From NCBI RefSeq assembly GCF_014048465.1, contig NZ_PDLY01000001.1:1-64000 (forward strand): DNA of 64,000 nt. The letters are read 5' to 3'. The notes beneath the pieces are model-generated. The model saw only the letters and a list, made by a program, of their open reading frames with translations. It did not search any database and was not told the origin of the DNA. Made by a program: the position numbers and the translations under genes. Within the stretch, counting starts at the first letter, position 1, and each line of letters opens with the position of its first letter. Below are positions 17,923 to 25,777 of the stretch, in pieces. The stretch comes from Bombella mellum. GTDB taxonomy: Bacteria; Pseudomonadota; Alphaproteobacteria; Acetobacterales; Acetobacteraceae.

Positions 17923-18705
17923 TCAGGACCGAGATGCGCTGGTCTTTTTGCCAGACTTCAGGCCCGGAATCTGGTCCAGCAGGGTCCGGTGGGGGACTTC
18001 TTCCAGCTCGTGGGGTTTGAGGCTGCCAAGGCTGAAAGGCCCGTAGGAGAGGCGGATGAGACGGCTCACATGCAGGTTCATGCCCATCATCACCTTGCGG
18101 ATTTCCCGGTTCTTGCCTTCCCGCAGGCTGACGGTCAGCCAGGAATTGTCGCCTTTTGAGGAGTCCAGCGTGGCCTCTATGGGGCCGTACTGCACGCCAT
18201 CCAGCACGCAGCCTTTCGCGAGGGAGTTCAGCCGCTGTTCGTCCACGAGGCCGAAGACACGGACACGGTAACGGCGGATCCACTGGCGTGATGGCAGCTC
18301 CAGCTCACGGGCCAGCCCGCCATCATTGGTCAGGAGCAGCAGTCCTTCGGAATTCAGGTCCAGCCGCCCCACGCTGACGACACGGGGCATGGCCTTGGGG
18401 AGGGATTCGAAAACCGTACGGCGTTCCTCAGGGTCATGATGGGTCGTGACCAGTCCGGCGGGTTTGTGATAACGCCAGAGGCGGGTCCGCTGGGGCGGGT
18501 CCACGGGTCTGCCATCCACGCAGACGACATCGCCCGGCTGGATGAAGGTGGCCGGGTGGGTTACCGGGCTGCCGCCCAAGGTGATGCGGCCTTCCTCGAT
18601 CATCCGTTCAATATCACGGCGGCTGGCAACCCCACGGCGGGCCAGAGCCTTGGCAATGCGTTCACCACGCTGTGTATCGGGAGAGGAGGAAGAAACGTCT
18701 TTCAT
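17923..18705 (-). CDS. RsuA/RluB-family pseudouridine synthase
   Basis: 260 residues from ATG 18705; a GTG at 18714 is an equal alternative. An N-terminal S4 RNA-binding domain (GERIAKALARRGVASRRDIERMI) is followed by the catalytic domain with VGRLDLNSEGLLLLTND, containing the active-site Asp. RluB modifies U2605 of 23S rRNA; other family members (RluE, RluF, RsuA) modify different bases, so the target is inferred from the rsmD/tadA neighbourhood. The C-terminus is basic (KSGKKTSASRS). Divergent from tadA. Confidence 0.9.
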   Translation of the reverse strand: MKDVSSSSPDTQRGERIAKALARRGVASRRDIERMIEEGRITLGGSPVTHPATFIQPGDVVCVDGRPVDPPQRTRLWRYHKPAGLVTTHHDPEERRTVFESLPKAMPRVVSVGRLDLNSEGLLLLTNDGGLARELELPSRQWIRRYRVRVFGLVDEQRLNSLAKGCVLDGVQYGPIEATLDSSKGDNSWLTVSLREGKNREIRKVMMGMNLHVSRLIRLSYGPFSLGSLKPHELEEVPHRTLLDQIPGLKSGKKTSASRS

Positions 18706-18813
18706 AACCCGCACGCATACCGTGCCCGGCCTTTCCTTGGCAATCCATTTACGGCCCTATAAAGCAGTCGGGAGCGGATTATGGTCCGTTTTTCTCTTCG
18801 GGGGGGTGCGTCC

Positions 18814-19494
18814 ATGTCTTCTTCCACGATCATGACGGTACGGCAGGCCATGCAGCAGGCTCTCGTTCTGGCGGACGGGGCGGCACGGGCAGGAGAGGTC
18901 CCCGTCGGTGCCGTGGTGCTGGATGATGAGGGGCATGTTCTGGGCATGGCCCGCAATCATGTGGAAGAGTGGTGCGATGCCAGTGCCCATGCCGAGCTTC
19001 TGGCCATGAGGCAGGCGGCCCGTCGGTGTGGTTCCGTCCGTCTGGAGGGCTGCACGCTTGTCGTGACGCTGGAACCCTGCCCGATGTGTGCGGCGGCCAT
19101 CACGCATTTCCGCATCCGCAGGCTGGTCTACGGAGCCTACGATCCCAAGGGGGGAGCGGTGGATCATGGTCCCCGGCTCTTTCATCGGGCCGCCTGCCTG
19201 CACCGGCCGGAGGAGGTCATCAGCGGGGTGCGGGAGCGGGAGGCGGGGGACCGCCTCCGGTTGTTCTTCAGGGCGTTGCGGGACCGGGACCGGCTAGCCC
19301 AGGATGGCCCGCAGCAGCCCTGTCGTCACGACGCCACAGAGCATGGTCGGCAGGAGGGAGAAGCGTGTGGCGGCCAGGATGGTTGCCGTCAGGCCGAGGA
19401 GGTCGGCAGGGCGGCCGGTGGCGAAGTCGGGAGCGATGACGGCCACCAGCACGCAGCCGGGGATGAGGTCCATGATGGCCTGCATCCGGGGTGA
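18814..19494 (+). CDS. tadA: tRNA(Arg) adenosine(34) deaminase
   Basis: 226 residues from ATG 18814 (GGGGGG 7 nt upstream). Zinc deaminase motifs are complete: SAHAELLAM (His59 ligand, Glu61 proton shuttle) and LEPCPMCAAAI (Cys89 and Cys92 ligands). It converts A34 to inosine in tRNA-Arg(ACG), an essential step for CGN decoding. The conserved domain ends near residue 158 (LRLFFRALRDRD). The last 65-70 residues are Gly/Asp/His/Gln-rich and are encoded antisense to azlD, with which the frame overlaps by 201 nt. That tail is not known in the family (about 150-170 residues) and may reflect loss of the original stop codon. Confidence 0.92.
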   Translation: MSSSTIMTVRQAMQQALVLADGAARAGEVPVGAVVLDDEGHVLGMARNHVEEWCDASAHAELLAMRQAARRCGSVRLEGCTLVVTLEPCPMCAAAITHFRIRRLVYGAYDPKGGAVDHGPRLFHRAACLHRPEEVISGVREREAGDRLRLFFRALRDRDRLAQDGPQQPCRHDATEHGRQEGEACGGQDGCRQAEEVGRAAGGEVGSDDGHQHAAGDEVHDGLHPG

Positions 19495-19593
19495 GAGATG
19501 GCGGCCGGCGAGCAGGAGATAGCCGCCGATGCGTGTCAGATAGGTGACGAAGGCCATGGCGAGGATGGCCAGCAGGGCCGGGAGATGCAGCAT
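19294..19593 (-). CDS. azlD: AzlD-family branched-chain amino acid export subunit
   Basis: 99 residues, about three to four hydrophobic segments (LPALLAILAMAFVTYLTRIGG, CVLVAVIAPDF, LLPTMLCGVVTTGLLRAIL). The TYLTRIGG motif is typical of AzlD. It is the small partner of AzlC in exporters of branched-chain amino acids and analogues. Its ATG overlaps the azlC stop by one base (TGATG), so the two are translationally coupled. Its 3' two thirds are overlapped on the other strand by the tadA frame. Confidence 0.9.
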   Translation of the reverse strand: MLHLPALLAILAMAFVTYLTRIGGYLLLAGRHLSPRMQAIMDLIPGCVLVAVIAPDFATGRPADLLGLTATILAATRFSLLPTMLCGVVTTGLLRAILG

Positions 19594-20312
19594 CAGGCAC
19601 CCCTCACGATGAGGAAGGCGGTGAGGATGCCTGCCAGCGTTCCCGCAGGAACGTACCAGGCACCGGGCAGGGCATGATAGACCAGCACGGCCACGCCGAG
19701 GCTGACACACCATGGGAAGGCGTTGCGTGCGCCCTTCCACATGCTTTTGAGGAGCATGATGAAGACGGCGGGAAAGGCCATGTCCACGCCATAGCGTGTC
19801 AGGTCTCCCAGCAGGTTTCCCGTACAGCCACCCATGAAGGTGAACAGGACCCAGGAGACATACAGGCAGACCGTGATTCCGGCATAGAAACCGGTGCTGA
19901 AGCGGCGTCCCGGTCTGGCGTGCATGTCGGCCAGCGTCAGGGCCCAGACCTCGTCACACATGAAGAAGAGCAGAAGGAAGATTTTCCAGCGGCGCATGTG
20001 GCGCAGGTGGGGAGCCAGCGTTGCCCCCATGAGGATGTGACGGCTGTTGATGAGGAACGTCACGCCCGCCAGCAGCATGATGGCAGGAGGAATGGACCAC
20101 AGGCCGACGGCTGCGAACTCGGACCCGCCCGCAAAATTCAGCCCCGTGAGGAGCGGAACCTCCACGATGGAGAAGCCTTTCTGCACGGCCTGGCTGCCCA
20201 GCAGCAGGCCGAAGGGCACGAAGGCGATGAGCAGAGGCAGGGAGGTCTTCATGCCCCGGAGGAAGTCCGGCCAGAAACCGTCCTGTCTGTCTGGTGAGGA
20301 TGTGGTCTGCAT
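19593..20312 (-). CDS. azlC: AzlC-family branched-chain amino acid exporter
   Basis: 239 residues from ATG 20312; a GTG at 20357 would add 15 residues and neither has a clear ribosome-binding site. Conserved blocks include LLIAFVPFGLLLGSQAVQKG, GGSEFAAVGLW, FLINSRHILMGATLAPHLR and LLFFMCDEVWAL, all signatures of AzlC. Multi-spanning inner-membrane protein working with AzlD to expel branched-chain amino acids. No Lrp-type regulator is adjacent. Confidence 0.93.
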   Translation of the reverse strand: MQTTSSPDRQDGFWPDFLRGMKTSLPLLIAFVPFGLLLGSQAVQKGFSIVEVPLLTGLNFAGGSEFAAVGLWSIPPAIMLLAGVTFLINSRHILMGATLAPHLRHMRRWKIFLLLFFMCDEVWALTLADMHARPGRRFSTGFYAGITVCLYVSWVLFTFMGGCTGNLLGDLTRYGVDMAFPAVFIMLLKSMWKGARNAFPWCVSLGVAVLVYHALPGAWYVPAGTLAGILTAFLIVRGA

Positions 20313-20496
20313 GGTGCCGTTGTAAAAGTCTGCCGTCTCGTCAGCAAGGTCTGCCACGCCGCCGGTGCGGGAAGGTGGGAGCGTCTTACATTTCTTTTAG
20401 GTGGCACTTGCTTGCAGAGCGTGCTGTCCTGTCCCTATCTTGTAGGACAGTTCTTGTTGACAAGTGTTTAACATATAACGTCAGGAAAAGTTTGCG

Positions 20497-22035
20497 ATGA
20501 TGTCGCCTTCCCGTCTGTCTCTGGCATGTCTGGCCGTGCTGGGTCTGACCAGTGTTCCCCTGCCCGCCGTGGCCCAGAATGCCCCCATCCGTCCGCAGAT
20601 GTCGGGCGGGCAGGGGATTCCTGATTTCGTCCAGATCGTGAAACAGGTCAAACCTGCCGTCGTGTCCATCACGGCCCGCATCCGGGAGGGGGGAGACGAT
20701 GATGGGGGGGATGGTGCGCCGGGGGGCAATGGTGGCCCGCAGGGCTTCTCCTTCCCGTTTCCGTCCTTTCCCTTCCCGTTCCAGATGATGCCGGGGATGC
20801 CGTCCAGCCGCATGGTGGAGGCACGGGGATCAGGTTTCATCATCTCGGCGGATGGCTACATCGTCACCAACAATCATGTCATCAACGGGGCCACGAAGGT
20901 CAGCGTGAAGCTGGATGACGGCACGACCATGCCTGCCAAGGTCATCGGACATGATGCGAAGACGGACATTGCCCTGCTGCGCGTGAAGGCCGATCATCTG
21001 CCTTATGTCGAGCTGGGCAATTCTGATGACGTGCAGCCGGGCCAGTGGGTCGTGGCCGTCGGCAATCCCTATGGCCTTGGTGGCACGGTGACGGCGGGCA
21101 TCATCTCCGCCCTGGGGCGTGACCTTCATTCCGGTGCCTACAATGATTTCATACAGGTGGATGCCCCCATCAATCACGGAAATTCCGGCGGCCCGCTGAT
21201 CACGCTGGATGGCAAGGTGATCGGTGTCAATTCCATGATCATGTCCCCCAATGGTGGGGGGTCCATCGGGATCGGCTTTGCCATTCCCTCCGCCACGGTG
21301 CGGTCGGTGGTGGACCAGCTGCGGACGACCGGTCATGTCGTGCGTGGCTTTATCGGTGTGGAAACGCAGGACATCACGCCGACGATGGCCCGTGCCCTCG
21401 GGCTGGTCAACAGCGACCATCCCGGTGCGCCGTCTCATGGTGCGCTGGTGGCCAATCTCATCAAGGGTGGACCGGCCGACAAGGCTGGCCTGAAGAGCGG
21501 GGACGTGGTGCTGTCTCTGGACGGGCACGATGTCCGCAGTGCGCATGACCTTGCCGTGAAGGTCGTGTCTATGGCTCCTGGGTCCAAGGGGACGTTCACG
21601 GTCCTGCGGGATGGCAAGACGCTGTCCCTGACGGCCACGATCGGCAACCAGACCCGGAACGGTCAGGAAGGTGGCACGGATGGCGGTACGGCGGAGGCTC
21701 CGTCCGGCAAGATGGGGCTGGCTCTCGGGGTTCTGACCCCTCGCACCAGGCAGGAGCTTGGGCTGGATGACAGCGTGCAGGGCTGTGTGGTGGCCGACGT
21801 GGCCCAAGGCAGCCCGGCAGACCATGCGGGCATCCGCCCCGGGGACATTATCGTGGCCGTCGGCAACCAGATGACTGCCAATCCCCATGCCGTGGTGGCT
21901 CTGGTGCAGAAGGCCCTCAGGCAGCACCAGCCGCCCCTGCTGCGTATCCTGCGTGACGGCCAGCAGCTCTTCATTGCCGTCTCACCCGACGGGTCCAATG
22001 ATGGGGAAGAAGATGGTGGTGAGGACGGCCAGTAA
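20497..22035 (+). CDS. Periplasmic serine protease of DegP/HtrA family
   Basis: 512 residues. Signal peptide cleaved after about residue 26 (PLPAVAQN). Trypsin-like catalytic triad H127 (TNNHVI), D157 (AKTDIALL) and S230 (HGNSGGPL). Two PDZ domains follow (about 295-385 and 410-495). A Gly/Asp/Phe-rich stretch at 65-100 (for example FPFPSFPFPF) corresponds to the flexible LA-loop region before the protease core. It degrades or refolds damaged envelope proteins. AGGA lies upstream of the ATG. An imperfect -35 like TTGACA at 20457 and AT-rich TATAAC at 20474 are not correctly spaced, so I do not assign a promoter. Confidence 0.94.
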   Translation: MMSPSRLSLACLAVLGLTSVPLPAVAQNAPIRPQMSGGQGIPDFVQIVKQVKPAVVSITARIREGGDDDGGDGAPGGNGGPQGFSFPFPSFPFPFQMMPGMPSSRMVEARGSGFIISADGYIVTNNHVINGATKVSVKLDDGTTMPAKVIGHDAKTDIALLRVKADHLPYVELGNSDDVQPGQWVVAVGNPYGLGGTVTAGIISALGRDLHSGAYNDFIQVDAPINHGNSGGPLITLDGKVIGVNSMIMSPNGGGSIGIGFAIPSATVRSVVDQLRTTGHVVRGFIGVETQDITPTMARALGLVNSDHPGAPSHGALVANLIKGGPADKAGLKSGDVVLSLDGHDVRSAHDLAVKVVSMAPGSKGTFTVLRDGKTLSLTATIGNQTRNGQEGGTDGGTAEAPSGKMGLALGVLTPRTRQELGLDDSVQGCVVADVAQGSPADHAGIRPGDIIVAVGNQMTANPHAVVALVQKALRQHQPPLLRILRDGQQLFIAVSPDGSNDGEEDGGEDGQ

Positions 22036-22080
22036 GCCGCTTCATCCCGGTCTGTTCTCTACGGATTTCTGACGGCACGG

Positions 22081-22116
22081 GTCCTGCCTTTCCTTTACGG
22101 GAGGGCAGGACTTTTT
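22081..22116 (+). terminator. Intrinsic terminator after DegP-type gene
   Basis: GTCCTGCC (22081-22088) pairs with GGCAGGAC (22104-22111), with wobble pairs extending the stem inward, and is followed by TTTTT at 22112-22116. Confidence 0.8.
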
Positions 22117-22259
22117 GCATGGCCAGTCATGGAAAACTGGGGGGGGCTGCTGAAGAAGGGCGGTCTGCTTTTCAGTGGGGGCAGGCTGATGGCCATGTCA
22201 TGGATGGCGTGTATGTTGCCAGTCTTTATGGCTCGGTCGGCGGTCCCGTAAGGTGTCCG

Positions 22260-23366
22260 TCAGCTTATGAGGCTGGCCAGAAGGGCATCCACGTCCTCGG
22301 GGCGTGTGTAGAAGCTGGTGACAAACCGGACCAGCCTGCCCGGAACACCCTGTGGCGTGGGGTAGGTATAGAACTGGTAGCCTTCGGTGCGGAGCTGTTC
22401 CAGCTGGGCTTCCGGCAGGACGGCAAAAATCTCGTTGCTTTCCGTGGCGAAAGGCAGGTTGACGGCGGGATGTTTGTAAAGGCCATGCCGCAGCTGCTGG
22501 CACATGGCGTTGGCATGACGGCAGTTTTCCAGCCAGAGGTCATTTTCCAGAAGGGCCAGGAGCTGCGCCGCCATGAAACGCTGTTTGGACCACAGGTGCC
22601 CGCCACGTTTGATGCGGCGTGTCATGGTGTCCACCATCGGGCGTGTCCGGTCATTGAGGAAAAGGACGATGGCCTCGGCCGCCATGGCCCCGGCCTTGGT
22701 ACCTCCGAAGCTCAGCACGTCAATCCCGGCCTTCCACGTGGTGTCGGCGGGGCTGCATTCCAGATGGGCCACGGCGTTGCCCAGCCGGGCACCGTCCATG
22801 TGGACGGTCAGCCCGTGCTCATGGGCGATGTCCGACAGGGTGGCGATCGTGTCGCAGGGGTAGGTCGTGCCCCATTCCGTGGCCTGCGTGAGGGACAGGA
22901 CCGTGAAAGGAGGCGTAAGGACACCCTTGGAGCGGTTCTGTTCCAGGGTGGGTGGCAGGCTGGCCGGGTCCATGCGTCCTTCCGGTGAGGGAATTCCCAC
23001 CAGCTTGGCCCCCTGGGTGAAGAATTCCGGTGCCCCGCCTTCCTCATTGTTGATGTGGGCACTCTGGTCACACAGGACGCTCCCGTAGGGTGGGACCATG
23101 GCGGAGAGGGCCAGGGAATTGGCGGCCGTGCCTGTCGCAACCGGGAAGACGGCCACCTCCGTCTCGAAGACCTCGCCGAAACGCCGGTTCAGCGTCAGGG
23201 AGAGGTCATCCTGGCCATAGGAAGGAACATTGCCTGTGTTGGCATCAGCGATGGCCTGCATGACAGCCGGGCAGGCAGGGGTCACGTTATCGCTGGCGAA
23301 ATTCTTGCGCAGATCATCACGCACGGGATGAGTTCCTTCATTCTGGCTTATGGAGGGGCTATCCAT
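22260..23366 (-). CDS. Low-specificity L-threonine aldolase
   Basis: 368 residues, a fold-type I PLP enzyme. The cofactor Lys is K224 in LSFGGTKAGAMAAEA, and D191 in VHMDGARLGNA binds the pyridine nitrogen. The N-terminal FASDNVTPACPAVMQAI and GTGTAANSLAL blocks are typical. It cleaves L-threonine and allo-threonine to glycine and acetaldehyde; together with FolD next door it would feed glycine and one-carbon metabolism. AGGA lies 8 nt before the ATG. Divergent from folD with about 100 nt between start codons. Confidence 0.92.
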   Translation of the reverse strand: MDSPSISQNEGTHPVRDDLRKNFASDNVTPACPAVMQAIADANTGNVPSYGQDDLSLTLNRRFGEVFETEVAVFPVATGTAANSLALSAMVPPYGSVLCDQSAHINNEEGGAPEFFTQGAKLVGIPSPEGRMDPASLPPTLEQNRSKGVLTPPFTVLSLTQATEWGTTYPCDTIATLSDIAHEHGLTVHMDGARLGNAVAHLECSPADTTWKAGIDVLSFGGTKAGAMAAEAIVLFLNDRTRPMVDTMTRRIKRGGHLWSKQRFMAAQLLALLENDLWLENCRHANAMCQQLRHGLYKHPAVNLPFATESNEIFAVLPEAQLEQLRTEGYQFYTYPTPQGVPGRLVRFVTSFYTRPEDVDALLASLIS

Positions 23367-23463
23367 TCATTGTTCCTGTCTCTAGCGGAAAGATCAGGTC
23401 TTGTCATGTCTTGTCCAATGGGCATAGAGAGGCGGGAAAACGGGTTTGGCGGGGAGTACGTTC

Positions 23464-24378
23464 ATGACAGCATCAACCACCACCATGAATGCGGGCGGCG
23501 GCGCAGAACTGATTGATGGCAAGGCCATGGCAGCCGGAATGACGGCTGACATCCGTGAACAGGTCGAGATGCTGGTCCGGCAGGGGCATGAGCTGCCCGG
23601 TCTGGCCGTGGTGTTGGTCGGGAATGACCCGGCCTCGGAAGTGTACGTCAAGAACAAGGCGATCCAGACCCATCGGGCGGGGATGAAGTCCTTCATGCAG
23701 ATGATGCCGGAGAGCACGTCGCAGGAGGAGCTGCTGGCCCTGATCGAGGAGCTGAACGAAAACCCAAAGGTTGATGGCATTCTGGTCCAGCTGCCGCTGC
23801 CTCCGCAGATTGATGCGGCCACCGTGACCAACGCCATCCATCCCGACAAGGACGTGGACGGGCTGGGTGAGGTCAACACGGGGCGTCTGGCACTGGGCAT
23901 GGAGAATGGCATCGTGCCCTGCACGCCGCTGGGCTGTCTCAAGCTGTTGCAGTCCGTCCATGAGGACATGACGGGGCTGAAGGCGGTCGTCATCGGGGCC
24001 TCCAATCTGGTGGGCCGCCCCATGGCGCAGCTTCTGCTGAAGGCCAACTGCACCGTCACCGTGGCGCACATCCATACCCGCAACATCGAGGAACTGGCAC
24101 GGTCTGCCGACATCCTTGTCGTGGCGACGGGCAAGGCCGGACTGGTGAAGGGCAGCTGGATCAAGCCCGGTGCCACGGTCATTGACGTGGGCATCACCCG
24201 GGTGCAGACGCCGGAGGGCAAGAGCCGCCTTGTCGGGGATGTGGTGTTCGAGGAGGCGAGCCGGGTTGCCGGGCACATCACGCCGGTTCCGGGTGGTGTC
24301 GGACCGATGACCATTGCCTGTCTGCTGCACAACACCTTCCAGGCAGCGAGTCGGCGCAGGGCGTCCACGGAAGGCTGA
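23464..24378 (+). CDS. folD: Methylenetetrahydrofolate dehydrogenase/cyclohydrolase
   Basis: 304 residues from ATG 23464 (GGGGAG 7 nt upstream); a TTG-initiated longer frame starts at 23446. The bifunctional enzyme interconverts 5,10-methylene-, methenyl- and 10-formyl-THF with NADP. Visible motifs are Y61 and K65 in YVKNK, VDGILVQLPLPPQ, PDKDVDGLG, the Rossmann VIGASNLVGRPMA, and the C-terminal PVPGGVGPMTIACLL. Some 10 extra N-terminal residues precede the family core. Confidence 0.97.
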   Translation: MTASTTTMNAGGGAELIDGKAMAAGMTADIREQVEMLVRQGHELPGLAVVLVGNDPASEVYVKNKAIQTHRAGMKSFMQMMPESTSQEELLALIEELNENPKVDGILVQLPLPPQIDAATVTNAIHPDKDVDGLGEVNTGRLALGMENGIVPCTPLGCLKLLQSVHEDMTGLKAVVIGASNLVGRPMAQLLLKANCTVTVAHIHTRNIEELARSADILVVATGKAGLVKGSWIKPGATVIDVGITRVQTPEGKSRLVGDVVFEEASRVAGHITPVPGGVGPMTIACLLHNTFQAASRRRASTEG

Positions 24379-24399
24379 GCAGGGGGCGTTTCCCGTCCT

Positions 24400-24449
24400 G
24401 TCCGTCAGGCTCCCGCCTGCTGGCCGGAGCCTGACGGACACGAATTTTT
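24400..24449 (+). terminator. Intrinsic terminator after folD
   Basis: GTCCGTCAGGCTCC (24400-24413) pairs perfectly with GGAGCCTGACGGAC (24426-24439) around a 12-nt loop. ACGAA and then TTTTT (24445-24449) follow. Confidence 0.8.
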
Positions 24450-24466
24450 CATGAACATGGCCATTC

Positions 24467-24490
24467 TGGAACAAGTGCTTGATTGTTCCA
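24467..24490. promoter_or_regulatory. Inverted repeat upstream of efflux operon
   Basis: TGGAACA (24467-24473) and TGTTCCA (24484-24490) form a perfect 7-bp inverted repeat with a 10-nt spacer. It lies between the folD terminator and the TetR-type palindrome. It may be a second operator; no matching regulator can be named. Confidence 0.35.
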
Positions 24491-24521
24491 CATGAATGGG
24501 ATATCGCCTTCTCACATACAG

Positions 24522-24539
24522 AATGACCGATTGGTCATT
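24522..24539. promoter_or_regulatory. TetR-type operator palindrome upstream of emrA
   Basis: AATGACCGATTGGTCATT is a perfect 7-bp inverted repeat with a 4-bp centre, about 100 nt before the membrane-fusion gene. Symmetry and the TGACC/GGTCA half-sites resemble known TetR-family operators. The TetR regulator encoded inside the locus (27388-28032) is the obvious candidate ligand. Confidence 0.65.
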
Positions 24540-24635
24540 TTTCTTTTCAGATCATTGTTGGTCCAGTCACGGCCATGTGGGCGACAGCCGAGCTGACAGG
24601 GTGCAGGACGGATAATTTCATGTTTTGAGGTGACC

Positions 24636-25769
24636 ATGGCGCAGGCCGGTACACAGTCTGACACTCATTCCGCCACAGCGGGGGATGGCGGAGAACGTCA
24701 GGCCGCCCCGGACAGGGCAGGAAAGTCTTTCAGGGACCGTGGAGCACGGAAGCTCATCCTGGTCCTCATTCTGGTCATGGCCGTGCTCGGTATCGGGCTG
24801 TATCTTTTTTTCAACCGGAACAAGGTCGAGACTGACGACGCCTATGTGACGGGCCGGAAGATTTCCATTGCCGCCCATGTCAGCGGGTATGTGTCCCGCC
24901 TGCTGGTGGATGACAACCAGTTCGTTCACAAGGGTGATCTCCTCGTGCAGATTGACGGACGTGACTATCTGGCCCAGCTGCACCGTGCCGAGGCGGCCGT
25001 GGAACAGGCCGAGGCGGACATGGTCTCCTATGATCTTTCCTATGCCGTGGCGCAGAAGAACTATCCCGGCCAGCTGATGGCGGCCCGGGGTGCGCTGGAT
25101 GAGGCCAAGGCCCGTCTCTTCCGGGCACAGACGGATTATGTCCGTCAGCATCGTGTCGAGCGTGCGGCAACGACCCAGCAGAACATCGATTATGCCCGTG
25201 CGGCACTGGACGAGGCGACGGCGTCCGTCCTTCAGGCCCAGGGGCAGCTGACCCAGGCCGAGCCGGTGAAGGCGAACATCGGCAATGCCTATGCCCACTA
25301 CACGCAGGCCCAGGCGACGCTGAAATCGGCCCAGGCCGAGCTGGAGCTGGCCCGCCAGAACGTGGACTGGATGGACATCCGGGCACCACGGGATGGCTGG
25401 ATATCACAGCGTTCGGTGGAGCAGGGCAATTTCGTGCAGACAGGGCAGGAGATGTTCTCCATCGTGGCGAAGGATGTCTGGATCGTGGCCAACTACAAGG
25501 AGACCCAGCTTGCCGACATGCGGCCTGGCCAGAAGGCCGAGATCGAGGTGGATGCCTACCCCCAGTTGCACCTGAAGGGGCATGTGGAGAGCATCCAGAA
25601 GGGGTCCGGTGAATCCTTCAGTGCCTTCCCGCCCGAGAATGCGACGGGGAACTTCGTGAAGACCGTGCAGCGCATCCCCGTGAAGATCCTGATCGACAGC
25701 GGGCTTGATGATCGGCTGCCCCTGTCCCTAGGCATGTCGGTCGAGCCAACCGTCCATGTGGGTGAGTGA
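24636..25769 (+). CDS. EmrA-type membrane fusion protein
   Basis: 377 residues from ATG 24636 (GAGG upstream). A cytoplasmic basic N-terminus leads to one membrane segment (about 38-58), then the HlyD barrel start VETDDAYVTGRKISIAAHVSGYV, a long Ala/Gln/Glu-rich helical hairpin (about 105-230) and the second barrel half VDWMDIRAPRDGWISQRSVEQGNFV. It links the inner-membrane pump encoded next to an outer-membrane channel. The gene ends in GTGA/ATG proximity to the pump gene, so they form an operon. Confidence 0.92.
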   Translation: MAQAGTQSDTHSATAGDGGERQAAPDRAGKSFRDRGARKLILVLILVMAVLGIGLYLFFNRNKVETDDAYVTGRKISIAAHVSGYVSRLLVDDNQFVHKGDLLVQIDGRDYLAQLHRAEAAVEQAEADMVSYDLSYAVAQKNYPGQLMAARGALDEAKARLFRAQTDYVRQHRVERAATTQQNIDYARAALDEATASVLQAQGQLTQAEPVKANIGNAYAHYTQAQATLKSAQAELELARQNVDWMDIRAPRDGWISQRSVEQGNFVQTGQEMFSIVAKDVWIVANYKETQLADMRPGQKAEIEVDAYPQLHLKGHVESIQKGSGESFSAFPPENATGNFVKTVQRIPVKILIDSGLDDRLPLSLGMSVEPTVHVGE

Positions 25770-25777
25770 GACCGGCG

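Noticed and set aside
20451-20480. TTGACA and TATAAC elements before the DegP-type gene as a promoter
   Set aside because: The spacer is only 11 bp, too short for a sigma-70 promoter; using TTCTTG as -35 gives 17 bp but a poor match.
20830-21927. 365-codon minus-strand open frame opposite the DegP-type gene
   Set aside because: Antisense to an intact protease with catalytic triad and PDZ domains; composition is that of a shadow frame.
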